A stretch of 64,000 bases of DNA from Megaustenia siamemsis (taxonomy: Eukaryota > Mollusca > Gastropoda > Stylommatophora > Ariophantidae), in the NCBI GenBank assembly GCA_032433765.1, contig JAVIAB010000124.1:96581702-96645701 (forward strand), in the 5' to 3' direction. A program made the translations under genes and the position numbers. Under the pieces are notes generated by a model. The model ran no database searches and had not been told where the DNA came from. It saw only the letters and a list, made by a program, of their open reading frames with translations. Of this stretch, positions 46,122 to 59,129 are shown piece after piece (position 1 is the stretch's first letter; each line of letters begins with the position of its first letter).

Positions 46122-48549
46122 TAAGGTGACCATTCGTCCCGGATTGTCCGGGACAGTCCCTGAATTTGACATTTTTTGAACCTTTGTCCCGGATTAGCTT
46201 CCGTACCGGCTTTGTCCCGATTTTGGCATATTTTTTAGCTTTTGTCCCGGATTTGATAAAAAATAATTTGGGACACAAACGTTTACCAATTTTGCCATTT
46301 TGGTATACGGCGTACATTTCTTCAATTAAAAGAAATATTATTCCGTTGCTGTGTAGACAATTTTGTTTAATATCAAAACAGTAGAATGCGCTCCTAGTTT
46401 TAAATCTTGTATATATTCGTTGTGTTACTAACTTTCACTTTCACTTTCGCAAAAAATGGCACCGAAGCGTAATTGTAGTTTTAATCAAGATTTACAAAAG
46501 GAATACCCTTTTATAAAAAAGTCTACATCGTCATCAGACTTCACTGTAAGATGTAATATATGTTCATCCGGGTTTACTATTAACCATAGTGGACGTGGTG
46601 ATATTAAGAGCCACATAAATAGTGATAAACATAAGAGAGCCGTCGCTACTGCTGCATCAAGCTCGTCGTTGACAAATTTTTTTCGTGCTGAACAGGTTGG
46701 TGACAAAGAAGAACAGTTAGCTGCTACAGAAGGTGCCTTTGCATATCATACAGTGATGCACAATCACAAGTTTAGATCTATGGACTACACATCAAAATTG
46801 CTTCAGGTAACTTTAGAACCAAAATTTGCTTGTGCACGTACGAAAACAGAAGCTATTATTCGGAATGTGTTCACACCCCATGCTCTAAACGAGTTGAGAT
46901 GTGACCTAGAAAACGTAACATTTATCTCCATACTGACAGATGCCTCCAACCACAAAGAAATCAAGATTTTTCCTTTGCTTGTCAGATACTTTGATCGCAA
47001 TAAAGGACTGAAAGTTAAAATATTACAGTTGAAGTCATTGCCGGGTGAAACATCTGATATAGTAAGTAGTTTTCTTATTGACTGTCTAACTGAAAATGGT
47101 TTAGAACTGAAAGTAGTTGGATTATGTGCAGACAACACAAATTCTAATTTTGGGGGCGCTGAAAGAAAAGGACAGAACAATGTTTTCACAAAACTGAAAG
47201 AAAACCTTTGACATAGTTTGATAGGTGTTGGGTGTGCTTGCCATATTTTCCACAACACTGTTCGAGCAGCTGCAGACGTATTGCCTGTTGATGTTGAAAT
47301 GACTATTGCAAACATTTATCTGTACTTCAAATCATACACAGTTAGAGTTGAAAGTCTCAAGGAGTTTTGTCAGTTTGTCGACACAAACTTCCAGATGATT
47401 TTAGGTTATACACAAACTAGGTGGCTTGCGCTCTTGCCTGCTGTTGAAAGGGTTCTTTACATGTTCCTGCCTCTAAAATCATATTTTCAATCTCAAGACA
47501 GATGCCCAATTTTTATACAGGAATTCTTTTAAAACCCACTGTCAGAGGCATGGCTTATTTTGGTTCACAGTCAGGCATCCTCTTTCCACGAAGCAGTGCA
47601 GAAAGTAGAGGGACAGATGGTCACTGTATTTGAAGTCATTGACAACATCAATAGGTTGAAAGCTATCTTGGAGTCCAAGCTGGAAGACGGCTTCTTGCCA
47701 TCAAGAGTTCAGATAATCCTTAAAAAGCTGGAAATGGAAGGATTTCCACGTGATGATGTGAACAAGTTTAACGCCAGTGTTTTTTCATTTTATGAAACAG
47801 CTTTAAGTTATTTGAAGAAATGGGCTGCAAATAATTTTCAAAACCTAGAGTCTTACAGCTGGGTAATGCTGAACAGAACACCAAATTGGGAAGATATTGA
47901 GAAGTCTTCATCATTAGTGAGTCAAACAGTGCCTTCAGTCGACTTTCCAGAAAATGAAATGTATGACGAATATGTCTACATGAAACAGTTCGTTACTTCA
48001 CAAAAAATTAGTGAGTGGAGTCTTAATAAAACATTACCAGGGCAGCGTTGGGTTGAACTAGCTTCCCACTTCAGAAACAATCATGTGCCCGTTTCACATA
48101 TTCTGAAGTTGGCAGAGTTCTTTTTGTGTCTACCTGGAACAAATGCTGCAACAGAACGAGTGTTTTCTCTGATGAACAGTTTGTGGACAAATGATAAAAC
48201 ACAACTAGGTGTTGAAACTTTAAAAGCCATGTTGATCACCAAAGTCAACTATGAGGGAACATGTGTCGAATTTTATAAGATGCTGCATACAAAGAAGGAC
48301 ATTTTACAGAAAATTCACTCATCTGAAAAGTACATCTCTGTTTCACCTTCAATTTAAGCGAGTATCACTGTTTTTTTTTTATCTCCTGATTATCCTGATA
48401 GCGTATTGTAGGTCTATATTATTAGATGTTTTAAAATGTAAGTATTATTCACTTGAAAATGACAGCATGAAGAAATGTAATTTTATTGGTGGAAAATTGA
48501 AGTTAAATTATTCCGTCCCGAATGGGATTTAAAAAATATGGTCACCTTA
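46122..48549 (+). mobile_element. hAT DNA transposon, complete ends, dead transposase
   Basis: About 2.4 kb. Ends TAAGGTGACCAT and ATGGTCACCTTA are inverted repeats; flanks GTTAATGA (46114-46121) and TTTAATGA (48550-48557) match at 7 of 8 bases, the duplication length expected of hAT. The subterminal left region has repeated GTCCCGGATT motifs, likely transposase-binding sites. Confidence 0.9.
46456..48357 (+). pseudogene. hAT transposase with BED zinc finger, two nonsense codons
   Basis: A single frame of 633 codons starting MAPKRNCSFN, interrupted only by TGA (47209-47211, codon 252) and TAA (47530-47532, codon 359). The BED-type finger is C33, C36, H53, H59. RNase H-fold core motifs are FISILTDASNH (D162) and VVGLCADNTNSNFGG (D226). 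The C-terminal dimerisation motif is LPGTNAATERVFSLMNSLW, containing the expected Glu. The enzyme would bind the element ends via the BED finger and move it by cut and paste. Being so nearly open, it was probably inactivated recently. Confidence 0.9.
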
Positions 48550-48557
48550 TTTAATGA

Positions 48558-49390
48558 AAATAAATGTTTTAAGATTGGAGTATGTATTGGAGACATTTTC
48601 CTGTGATTTATTTCATGATAGCAACACATCATTATCGAATAAATAGAGAGACATTTAATGCACAAGAACCCATCAATAACAGCGTCAAGAGTATATAACA
48701 ATAAAATGGAGTAACCAAAATATTGATAGACCAAAATGAAGATGGTTAGATGGACATTTACGACATAATAAAACAATACAATATCACTATGTGTCAAGCC
48801 ACGAAAAGTGCACTTGATAGAAAGTATATCATTGACTCATGCCCGCGACAGCTACCGGCATAATGCAGAACATAATAAAAGAAAGAAAGAACAAATGATA
48901 TTTACAAATGACAAATATGACGCTTTCTAGTCAACTTCAATGTACCACATTTTTAAAAAAATTGCAAGAAGTGAAGTTTTTTTAACTGAAAGAAAATGAG
49001 TAAAAAAATTAATAACATTCCACTGTTAAAAAGTGGTGACATGGACTAAGTTGGGACTCAGCAAACCTGTGCACGTGCTGGTGTGATATAAACCGGGATA
49101 AAAAGATACGAGGCGCGGGGAAGCAACAAGAAGGTCAGGGTCACGCATAGGTGTCAAAATATTTGTTTTTATTAAAGTTAGGACTGGCTAGATTGCGCAA
49201 GATGCAGAGATAATCAGGAAAATATGAGGGAGTGATGTGACAGTGACCGGAAGTGATGATCATATATATATAAAAGGGGAAGTCTCCCACTAGGCCAGAC
49301 TGGATGAACCGAAAGATGGATGAGAGCAGAGATAGACGGTGGAAGATCACGATGTTAAGATAAATACTTAGAAGTGGAACGATTAGAGAC
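48558..49390. other. Spacer without clear feature
   Basis: A+T-rich; nothing recognised. Confidence 0.5.
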
Positions 49391-49394
49391 TGGC

Positions 49395-49812
49395 ACTCTA
49401 CGTGTCTCAAACATGGACATTAGGCAAGAAAACAGAACAGACAATTGAAGCCTTTGAAATGTGGATTTATAGAAGAATAGGTAGAATAGGATGGAAAGAG
49501 AAGAAAACAAACGATAAAGTTATAAAACAACTAAAAATGAAAAGAGATCTACTAAACACAATTAGAACAAGACAAATGAAATTGTTGGGGCATGTTAAAA
49601 GACACAACAGCCGAATAAAAGTAATATTGGAAGGGAAAATACAAGGTAAAAGAGGCAGAGGCAGACCAAGACTAACATGGACGAGTAACATCAAAAGATG
49701 GACAGGTCAACCTATGACAATCTGCACCATCAAAGCAACAGACAGAGTGGAATGGCGCTCCATGTTAGCCAACCTTCGATGCGCGGACGGCACTAAATGA
49801 TGATGACTCTAC
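49395..49812 (+). mobile_element. RTE-type LINE 3' end, another family
   Basis: An intact frame (49402-49800, 132 codons) encodes SQTWTLGKKTEQTIEAFEMW, IGWKEKKTND, QMKLLGHVKRHNSRIKVIL and GKRGRGRPRLTWTSNIKRW, and ends RCADGTK with a GATGATGA tail. This is the C-terminal tail of a LINE polymerase; the RT core is missing. Confidence 0.8.
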
Positions 49813-50098
49813 GTGTCTTAGAGTCAGAGTGCCGGTCTGATTTTTTATAGCAAATTTTGTCCAGGATTGTACATCTTATTAGAGCAGCGGGGTAATAATG
49901 TTGTCTGGAAAGTCTTCAGAAACAAAGAACTTGTATTGCGACAAGAACCGCGTTGTAGGATAAGTAGTTTAGGAATGAAATCGATGCGATTGATATACAC
50001 GTCGGTATTACATTCTGTAGGCACATGTTTAGATACCTTCATAAAAGAACTGATACACATGGAAATTAACAAATCACTTTGAAAATAGTAAAATACTG
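49813..50098. other. Short spacer
   Basis: No feature seen. Confidence 0.4.
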
Positions 50099-50099
50099 T

Positions 50100-50395
50100 A
50101 ACAGTGGGGACTGGTTGGTCTCGAGGCAAGACGCCGGCCTTGAAACAGAGAGGTGCGAGTTCAAATCTCGGCTGCACAATATGGGATTTTTATTTATAAT
50201 TTCTCTCTGCTGTAACCACCCCTGGTCTCAGCAGGGAGACCCGGCTTGAAACGTCAATTACTCATCAACGAAACAAATATGAGGTACCCCTGTGCACACG
50301 CTGCTAGGGAAAAATGGATTAACACGCAAAATTCAGTTCCTAGTCTGTAGGGACTTCGTCAGAGGTGAAAGCTGGCGAACGGAAAAAAATTAAAA
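50100..50395 (+). mobile_element. tRNA-derived SINE (family 2)
   Basis: GGACTGGTTGGTCTCGAGGC head (A-box-like), B box GAGTTCAAATCTC, then a body with CCTGGTCTCAGCAG and TTGAAACGTCAATTACTCATC, ending in an A-rich tail. A second copy at 51494-51815 defines the family. Confidence 0.75.
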
Positions 50396-50765
50396 AAAAA
50401 ATATTATAACATATTTAAAAGCTGTAAAGTCAAATAAAGTATGTAATAATATCATTGCCCAATCATTTTAATATCTGTCTTACAATTGCCATTCTCTTCA
50501 CAAAATGTGTACTATAAATGTAATTTAAATTTTCAGTTGCAAGATTTCCTTTCAGAAATGCAGCAAAATACAAGATAAAATGTTTTCTGTGTAAATATGT
50601 GAAGTTCAGTTCATGTTATATCAGTCATTCACAAGTAAAGATAAATTGATTTTGCATAGAGCAATATGCATAGAACAGCTATAAATAATTACCCATCACT
50701 CAATCTATTACGGACGCACTTTTTAATCTATAAATAACGGTCAATAACACTCAATTAAAATCGTC
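50396..50765. other. Upstream region of GPCR copy 3
   Basis: TTAAATTTTCAG and TTTCCTTTCAG near 50527-50555 could be acceptors for a 5' exon. No firm promoter motif. Confidence 0.35.
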
Positions 50766-50994
50766 ATGCGACTTGTAGGACGCAATTTATCAAGTGAAGA
50801 AATAGGGGCCATTATAGAGACCGGGGGTTTGGCACAAGAGGAGGTGATTGAACTTGTAGCGTTGATCATGGTGTGGGTGTTCTACACGGCGGTGGGTCAA
50901 GCCATGAATTTGTTTGGCATCATCACAAACATCATCAACATCATTGTCTTCACTAAACAGGGCTTCATGGACACAATCAACATCAGCCTCTTGG
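50766..50994 (+). pseudogene. GPCR copy 3 exon 1 (N-terminus, TM1)
   Basis: MRLVGRNLSSEEIG start, TM1 with FGIITNIINIIVF, end at NISLL plus one base of Gly; donor GTAAAT at 50995. The exon itself is open. Confidence 0.8.
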
Positions 50995-51493
50995 GTAAAT
51001 AAATTAACACTTTATGTTTGATGCATACTATACATAATGTATATATATTTGTTACTCACTAACAGTACAAACATTTAGACGATTCATTAATGATGACGTT
51101 TTCGTTATTTAATCGAGATTAAAACCTTACAAATTCTTATCCAATCTCAATCTAGATCCAAATGAATGTTGTCCTACAAGATGTATATTTTATACATTTA
51201 CATGTTACCCTACCACAACATTCAGTCACGGGCCCGGACAATCCAGTACACTTTAGCTTCCTTAACTCCGTGAGTCAAATACCCATTTTTCTTACAGGTG
51301 AGCATCCATCTGATGATTAAAACTAGGTTTACTTTGTGTAAAACCCAAGCGTTACCTCTACCGATGATCTAGATGTCGTCTACACTCTACACATCTCGTA
51401 TTGCAAAAGCTAGGACAAAAGTATATGGATTTATGGTTATGATTATGTTTAGGTGAAGACCCCGATATCAGTGCAAACGAATTGAAATCCATA

Positions 51494-51815
51494 ATGGGGG
51501 ATTGGTTGGTATCGAGGCAAAAAGCCGGCCTCGAGACAGAGAGGTTGTGGGTTCAAGTCCCGGTTGGTTGGGATTTTTATATATGATTTCTCTCTGTTCA
51601 ACCATCCCTGGTCTCAGCAGCAAGGCCCGTCTTGAAACGTCAATTACTCATCGACGGAAAAAAATCTAAGTACCTCCGAAGTCGAAGTTATCTGCCTGTT
51701 CGGCGAGGGACCCCTGTGCACACGGCTGCCAGGGTTATATGGATTAACACGCAAAATTCAGTTACTAGTCTCTAGGGACTATGTCAGAGGTCAAAGCTGG
51801 CGAACGAAAAAAAAA
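51494..51815 (+). mobile_element. tRNA-derived SINE (family 2)
   Basis: Second copy, with B box GGGTTCAAGTCCC and an extra segment (CGAAGTCGAAGTTATC) absent from the 50100 copy. In intron 1 of GPCR copy 3. Confidence 0.78.
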
Positions 51816-51904
51816 ACCATAATTATATATACATGGATTTATTTTATTCTACAAGTTAATACTTTTTAATACTTATTACTAAAAAATATATTTTTATTTG
51901 CCAG

Positions 51905-52118
51905 GTTTGGCTGTGTCAGATATAGGATGCCTATCAACACAGTTTATGGCAAACATCTACTGCAGTCCCCCTTTGAGGAGCCTGGATTTATCTTTCGATT
52001 CTATGGATGTCTTTTACCTGACTAGCGCAATACCCCATACGGTGTTCACTCGCATACCTGTTGGATAACTGCTTTGATCACTCTAGAGAGGTGTCTGTGT
52101 ATTGCTGCACCACTGGAG
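51905..52118 (+). pseudogene. GPCR copy 3 exon 2 (TM2-TM3), one-base deletion
   Basis: Acceptor [46 protein letters not shown], then the deletion, then [21 protein letters not shown] in the shifted frame; donor GTAAAA at 52119. Confidence 0.85.
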
Positions 52119-52119
52119 G

Positions 52120-52845
52120 TAAAACCTAATATTTTGCCCGAGACTTAAAACTTGTTTACAGCGTGCCAGAACATTCTTCCGTAACTTTTATGAATTAAGC
52201 TTCTGGAGCAGGTGATCATATCTTTCATAGCCTTTTATGCTGCATATGGTATGGAATCACGAGGCATTCTTACTTGATGGGCAAACAATTGTATTAGTTA
52301 TTTCCATATGTAACTTAGGAATAATTTTTTCCTGCTTATTATTTTATAATATAATTACAGATTCTGTCTTTTCTGGTCTTTCCAAACGCTTTTTATCTCA
52401 TATCTGTATTGACACATTTTTTCTTCTGTCTAGTCGTGTATGACATTGGTATTACAATGTTTAAATGAACATACATATGTATATAATTTTTTTTTGCTGG
52501 TAATGAGTATTGCATTGAGTTGAAGAATATGAGATATTGTAATGAACTACTCTTGGAAAGGTAGACAAGAGTTTAGCGAGATATATTTGATTTCTGGTCT
52601 GAGACGAGCTAGCAAACGATTGTATATTGACAGTCGATAGCGAGAAGTTTCCATCAGATGTTTACGTTTAGGTGATTTGCTATGTTAATCATTGAGTAGA
52701 AGAATGAATAAGTTACAGACTTGAAGTGTGGCATGACTTAAGATATATAGAAATTAACGAGTAGTAAAGTCGCTAGAAAGTTATTGAGTAATAGCTCATG
52801 GATTATGGACATATATGAATAGTGAGCTGTGAGACTTTCACATGG
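52120..52845. other. Intronic sequence without clear feature
   Basis: First part of intron 2 of GPCR copy 3; nothing recognised. Confidence 0.5.
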
Positions 52846-52846
52846 A

Positions 52847-53372
52847 TCATCATCATCATCAAGTACCGGGCCTTCTGGCGTAGGTGATCATGTTTCTCCA
52901 CAACTTTCGATCTCGACAGTTATTTATCATTTCTGTTGTTGACTTTCTGCCAAGCCATTCTTTTAAGCTGTTTGGTATCTTTTCTCTTTGCTTCCCTCTA
53001 TCTCTTCGTCCCTCAATTTTTCCAGTACTTACAATATATTCCAGTTGTTCTCTTCTCATTACTTGACCAATAAAGGATGATTGTTTCTTTCTAATATTGG
53101 AAATTATCTCTCTTTTTGATTTGACAACTTTCATAACGTTTTCAGTACTCTTCTTATCTATCCATGGTATTCTCAACTTTATTTTGCAAAACCACATTTC
53201 TACAGACTCCAGTGATTTTCGTGTTTGTTGTCCTATTGTCCATGGTTCACATCCATATGTTAAGACAGGCTCTACATAACACTTAAGAACTCGTTTTCTG
53301 GTTTCTATTGTCAAAAATGGATTGCACAGTTTCTTCCTCATTTTTTGGAAAGCTATTTTTGCCTGAGTCATG
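52847..53372 (-). mobile_element. BovB-like RTE LINE, 3' end with open C-terminal frame
   Basis: The minus-strand frame 52859-53419 is open: AKIAFQKMRKKLCNPFL, RKRVLKCYVEPVLTYGCEPW, RIPWIDKKSTENV, RREQLEYIVSTGKIEGRRD and CRDRKLWRNMITYARRPGT. 5'-truncated just after the YADD segment. The CATCATCAT tail at 52847 is the 3' end. Confidence 0.85.
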
Positions 53373-53488
53373 GATACTGGAAAATATATTCTGAAGCATG
53401 TGCATAGGGTATGGTACAACTATTTTTTAAATGGGCAAATATTGTTTATTTGTTTAATATGATCATCATTGCTACACGCCGCATGAAA

Positions 53489-56400
53489 CCATCGGTGCTC
53501 CGGTATCCCCTAGAAAATCTCGAGAAATCATAAGAGAACCCTGACCCATGTGCATATCTCCGGTATACCCTAGAAAATCTCGAGAAATCAAAAGAGAACC
53601 CTGACCCATGTGCACATCTCCAGTATCCCCTAGAAAATCTCGAGAAATCAAAAGAGAACCCTGACCCATGTGCACATCTCCGGTATCCCCTAGAAAATCT
53701 CGAGAAATCAAAAGAGAACCCTGACCCATGTGCACATCTCTGGTATCCCCTAGAATATTTCGATGAAATCAAAAGAGAATCCTGGCCCATGTGCACATCT
53801 CCGGTATCCCCTAGAAAATCTCGAGAAATCAAAGGAGAACCCTGACCCATGTACACATCTCCGGTATCACATAGACAATCTCGAGAAATCAAAAGAGAAC
53901 CCTGACTCATGTGCGCATCTCCAGTATTCCCTAGAAAATCTCGAGAAATCAAAAGAGAACCCTGAACCATGTGCACATCTCCGGTATCCCCTTGGAAATC
54001 TCGAGAAATCAAAAGATAACTTTAACCCATGTGCATATCTCCGGTATCCCCTAGAAAATCTCGAAAAAATTAAAAGAGAACCCTGACGCATGTGCACATC
54101 TCCGTTATCCCCTAGAAACTCTCGAGAAAAAAGAGAACCCTGACCCATGTGCACATCTCCGGTATCCCCTAGAAAATCTCGACAAATGAAAAGTGAACCC
54201 TGACCCATGTGTACATCTCCGGTATCCCCTAGAAAATCTAGAGAAATCAAAAGTTAACACTGACTCATGTGTGCAACTTCAGTATAACCAAGGAAATCTT
54301 GAGAAATCAAAAGAGAACCCAGACCCATGTGCAAATCTCCGTTATCCACTAGAAAATCTGGAGAAATCAGAAGAGAACCCTGAACCATGTGCACATCTCT
54401 GGTATCCCCTAGACAATCTCGAGAAATCAAAAGAGAACCCTGACTCATTTGCGCATCTCCAGTATTCCCTAGAAAATCTCGAGAAATCAAAAGAGAACCC
54501 TGAACCATGTGCACATCTCCGGTATCCCCTTGGAAATCTCGAGAAATCAAAAGAGAACATTAACCCATGTGCATATCTCCCGTATCCCCTAGAAAATCTC
54601 GAAAAAATTAAAAGAGAACCCTGACGCATGTGCACATCTCCGTTATCCCCTAGAAGCTCTCGAGAAAAAAGAGAACCCTGACCCATGTGCACATCTCCGG
54701 TATCCCCTAGAAAATCTCGAGAAATCATAAGAGAACCCTGACCCATGTGCACGTCTCTGGTATCCCTTAGAAAATCTCGAGAAATCATAAGAGAACCCTG
54801 ACTCATGTGCGCATCTCCAGTATTCCCTAGAAAATCTCTAGAAATCACAAGAGAACCATGATCCATGTGCACATCTCCGGTATCCCCTAGAAAATCTCGA
54901 GAAATCAAAAGAGAACCATGATTCATGTGCACATCTCCGGTATCCCCTAGAAAATCTAGAGAAATCAAAGGAGAACCCTGACCCATGTCCAGATCTCCGG
55001 TATCCCCTAGAAAATCTCGAGAAATTAAAAGAGAACCCTGACCCATGTCCAGATCTCCGGTATCCCCTAGAAAATCTCGAGAAATTAAAAGAGAACCCTG
55101 ACCCATGCCCAGATCTCCGGTATCCCCTAGAAAATCTCAAGAAATTAAAAGAGAACCCTGACCCATGCCCGGATCTCCGGTATCCCCTAGAAAATCTAGA
55201 GAAATTAAAAGAGAACCCTGACCCATGCCCAGATCTCCGGTATCCCCTAGAAAATCTCGAGAAATTAAAAGAGAACCCTGACCCATGTGCACATCTCCAG
55301 TATCCCCTAGAAAATCTCGAGAAATCAAAAGAGAACCCTGACCCATGTGCACATCTCCGGTATCCCCTAGAAAATCTCGAGAAATCAAAAGAGAACCCTG
55401 ACCCATGTGCACATCTCTGGTATCCCCTAGAATATTTCGATGAAATCAAAAGAGAATCCTGGCCCATGTGCACATCTCCGGTATCCCCTAGAAAATCTCG
55501 AGAAATCAAAGGAGAACCCTGACCCATGTACACATCTCCGGTATCACATAGACAATCTCGAGAAATCAAAAGAGAACCCTGACTCATGTGCGCATCTCCA
55601 GTATTCCCTAGAAAATCTCGAGAAATCAAAAGAGAACCCTGAACCATGTGCACATCTCCGGTATCCCCTTGGAAATCTCGAGAAATCAAAAGAGAACTTT
55701 AACCCATGTGCATATCTCCGGTATCCCCTAGAAAATCTCGAAAAAAGTTAAAAGAGAACCCTGACGCATGTGCACATCTCCGTTATCCCCTAGAAACTCT
55801 CGAGAAAAAAGAGAACCCTGACCCATGTGCACATCTCCGGTATCCCCTAGAAAATCTCGACAAATGAAAAGTGAACCCTGACCCATGTGTACATCTCCGG
55901 TATCCCCTAGAAAATCTAGAGAAATCAAAAGTTAACACTGACTCATGTGTGCAACTTCAGTATAACCAAGGAAATCTTGAGAAATCAAAAGAGAACCCAG
56001 ACCCATGTGCAAATCTCCGTTATCCACTAGAAAATCTGGAGAAATCAGAAGAGAACCCTGAACCATGTGCACATCTCTGGTATCCCCTAGACAATCTCGA
56101 GAAATCAAAAGAGAACCCTGACTCATTTGCGCATCTCCAGTATTCCCTAGAAAATCTCGAGAAATCAAAAGAGAACCCTGAACCATGTGCACATCTCCGG
56201 TATCCCCTTGGAAATCTCGAGAAATCAAAAGAGAAATTTAACCCATGTGCATATCTCCGGTATCCCCTAGAAAATCTCGAAAAAATTAAAAGAGAACCCT
56301 GACGCATGTGCACATCTCCGTTATCCCCTAGAAACTCTCGAGAAAAAAGAGAACCCTGACCCATGTGCACATCTCCGGTATCCCCTAGAAAATCTCGACA

Positions 56401-59128
56401 AATGAAAAGTGAACCCTGACCCATGTGTACATCTCCGGTATCCCCTAGAAAATCTAGAGAAATCAAAAGTTAACACTGACTCATGTGTGCAACTTCAGTA
56501 TAACCAAGGAAATCTTGAGAAATCAAAGAGAGACCCAGACCCATGTGCAAATCTCCGTTATCCACTAGAAAATCTGGAGAAATCAGAAGAGAACCCTGAA
56601 CCATGTGCACATCTCTGGTATCCCCTAGACAATCTCGAGAAATCAAAAGAGAACCCTGACTCATTTGCGCATCTCCAGTATTCCCTAGAAAATCTCGAGA
56701 AATCAAAAGAGAACCCTGAACCATGTGCACATCTCCGGTATCCCCTTGGAAATCTCGAGAAATCAAAAGAGAACATTAACCCATGTGCATATCTCCGGTA
56801 TCCCCTAGAAAATCTCGAAAAAATTAAAAGAGAACCCTGACGCATGTGCACATCTCCGTTATCCGTTAGAAGCTCTCGAGAAAAAAGAGAACCATGACCC
56901 ATGTGCACATCTCCGGTATCCCCTAGAAAATCTCGAGAAATCATAAGAGAACCCTGACCCATGTGCACGTCTCTGGTATCCCTTAGAAAATCTCGAGAAA
57001 TCATAAGAGAACCCTGACTCATGTGCGCATCTCCAGTATTCCCTAGAAAATCTCTAGAAATCACAAGAGAACCATGATCCATGTGCACATCTCCGGTATC
57101 CCCTAGAAAATCTCGAGAAATCAAAAGAGAACCATGATTCATGTGCACATCTCCGGTATCCCCTAGAAAATCTAGAGAAATCAAAGGAGAACCCTGACCC
57201 ATGTCCAGATCTCCGGTATCCCCTAGAAAATCTCGAGAAATTAAAAGAGAACCCTGACCCATGTCCAGATCTCCGGTATCCCCTAGAAAATCTCGAGAAA
57301 TTAAAAGAGAACCCTGACCCATGCCCAGATCTCCGGTATCCCCTAGAAAATCTCAAGAAATTAAAAGAGAACCCTGACCCATGCCCGGATCTCCGGTATC
57401 CCCTAGAAAATCTAGAGAAATTAAAAGAGAACCCTGACCCATGCCCAGATCTCCGGTATCCCCTAGAAAATCTCGAGAAATTAAAAGAGAACCCTGACCC
57501 ATGTGCACATCTCCAGTATCCCCTAGAAAATCTCGAGAAATCAAAAGAGAACCCTGACCCATGTGCACATCTCCGGTATCCCCTAGAAAATCTCGAGAAA
57601 TCAAAAGAGAACCCTGACCCATGTGCACATCTCTGGTATCCCCTAGAATATTTCGATGAAATCAAAAGAGAATCCTGGCCCATGTGCACATCTCCGGTAT
57701 CCCCTAGAAAATCTCGAGAAATCAAAGGAGAACCCTGACCCATGTACACATCTCCGGTATCACATAGACAATCTCGAGAAATCAAAAGAGAACCCTGACT
57801 CATGTGCGCATCTCCAGTATTCCCTAGAAAATCTCGAGAAATCAAAAGAGAACCCTGAACCATGTGCACATCTCCGGTATCCCCTTGGAAATCTCGAGAA
57901 ATCAAAAGAGAACTTTAACCCATGTGCATATCTCCGGTATCCCCTAGAAAATCTCGAAAAAATTAAAAGAGAACCCTGACGCATGTGCACATCTCCGTTA
58001 TCCCCTAGAAACTCTCGAGAAAAAAGAGAACCCTGACCCATGTGCACATCTCCGGTATCCCCTAGAAAATCTCGACAAATGAAAAGTGAACCCTGACCCA
58101 TGTGTACATCTCCGGTATCCCCTAGAAAATCTAGAGAAATCAAAAGTTAACACTGACTCATGTGTGCAACTTCAGTATAACCAAGGAAATCTTGAGAAAT
58201 CAAAAGAGAACCCAGACCCATGTGCAAATCTCCGTTATCCACTAGAAAATCTGGAGAAATCAGAAGAGAACCCTGAACCATGTGCACATCTCTGGTATCC
58301 CCTAGACAATCTCGTGAAATCAAAAGAGAACCCTGACTCATTTGCGCATCTCCAGTATTCCCTAGAAAATCTCGAGAAATCAAAAGAGAACCCTGAACCA
58401 TGTGCACATCTCCGGTATCCCCTTGGAAATCTCGAGAAATCAAAAGAGAACATTAACCCATGTGCATATCTCCGGTATCCCCTAGAAATCTCGAAAAAAT
58501 TAAAAGAGAACCCTGACGCATGTGCACATCTCCGTTATCCCCTAGAAGCTCTCGAGAAAAAAGAGAACCCTGACCCATGTGCACATCTCCGGTATCCCCT
58601 AGAAAATCTCGAGAAATCATAAGAGAACCCTGACTCATGTGCGCATCTCCAGTATTCCCTAGAAAATCTCTAGAAATCACAAGAGAACCATGATCCATGT
58701 GCACATCTCCGGTATCCCCTAGAAAATCTCGAGAAATCAAAAGAGAACCATGATTCATGTGCACATCTCCGGTATCCCCTAGAAAATCTAGAGAAATCAA
58801 AGGAGAACCCTGACCCATGTCCAGATCTCCGGTATCCCCTAGAAAATCTCGAGAAATTAAAAGAGAACCCTGACCCATGTCCAGATCTCCGGTATCCCCT
58901 AGAAAATCTCGAGAAATTAAAAGAGAACCCTGACCCATGCCCAGATCTCCGGTATCCCCTAGAAAATCTCAAGAAATTAAAAGAGAACCCTGACCCATGC
59001 CCGGATCTCCGGTATCCCCTAGAAAATCTAGAGAAATTAAAAGAGAACCCTGACCCATGCCCAGATCTCCGGTATCCCCTAGAAAATCTCAAGAAATTAA
59101 AAGAGAACCCTGACCCATGTACACAAAC
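53489..59128. repeat. 60-bp satellite array, about 94 units, with higher-order structure
   Basis: Each 60-bp unit contains CTCCGGTATCCCCTAG, AAAATCTCGAGAAATC (with the palindrome TCTCGAGA) and AGAGAACCCTGACCCATG. Diagnostic variants recur at fixed distances: landmarks at 53763, 55440 and 57656, and at 54193, 55871, 56409 and 58086. This gives a higher-order unit of about 1,677 bp (28 units) and an extra duplicated block of about 538 bp. A subset carries CCCAGAT in place of GTGCACAT. Long open frames on both strands exist because 60 is divisible by three; recurrent one-base indels break them. Confidence 0.97.
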
Positions 59129-59129
59129 A

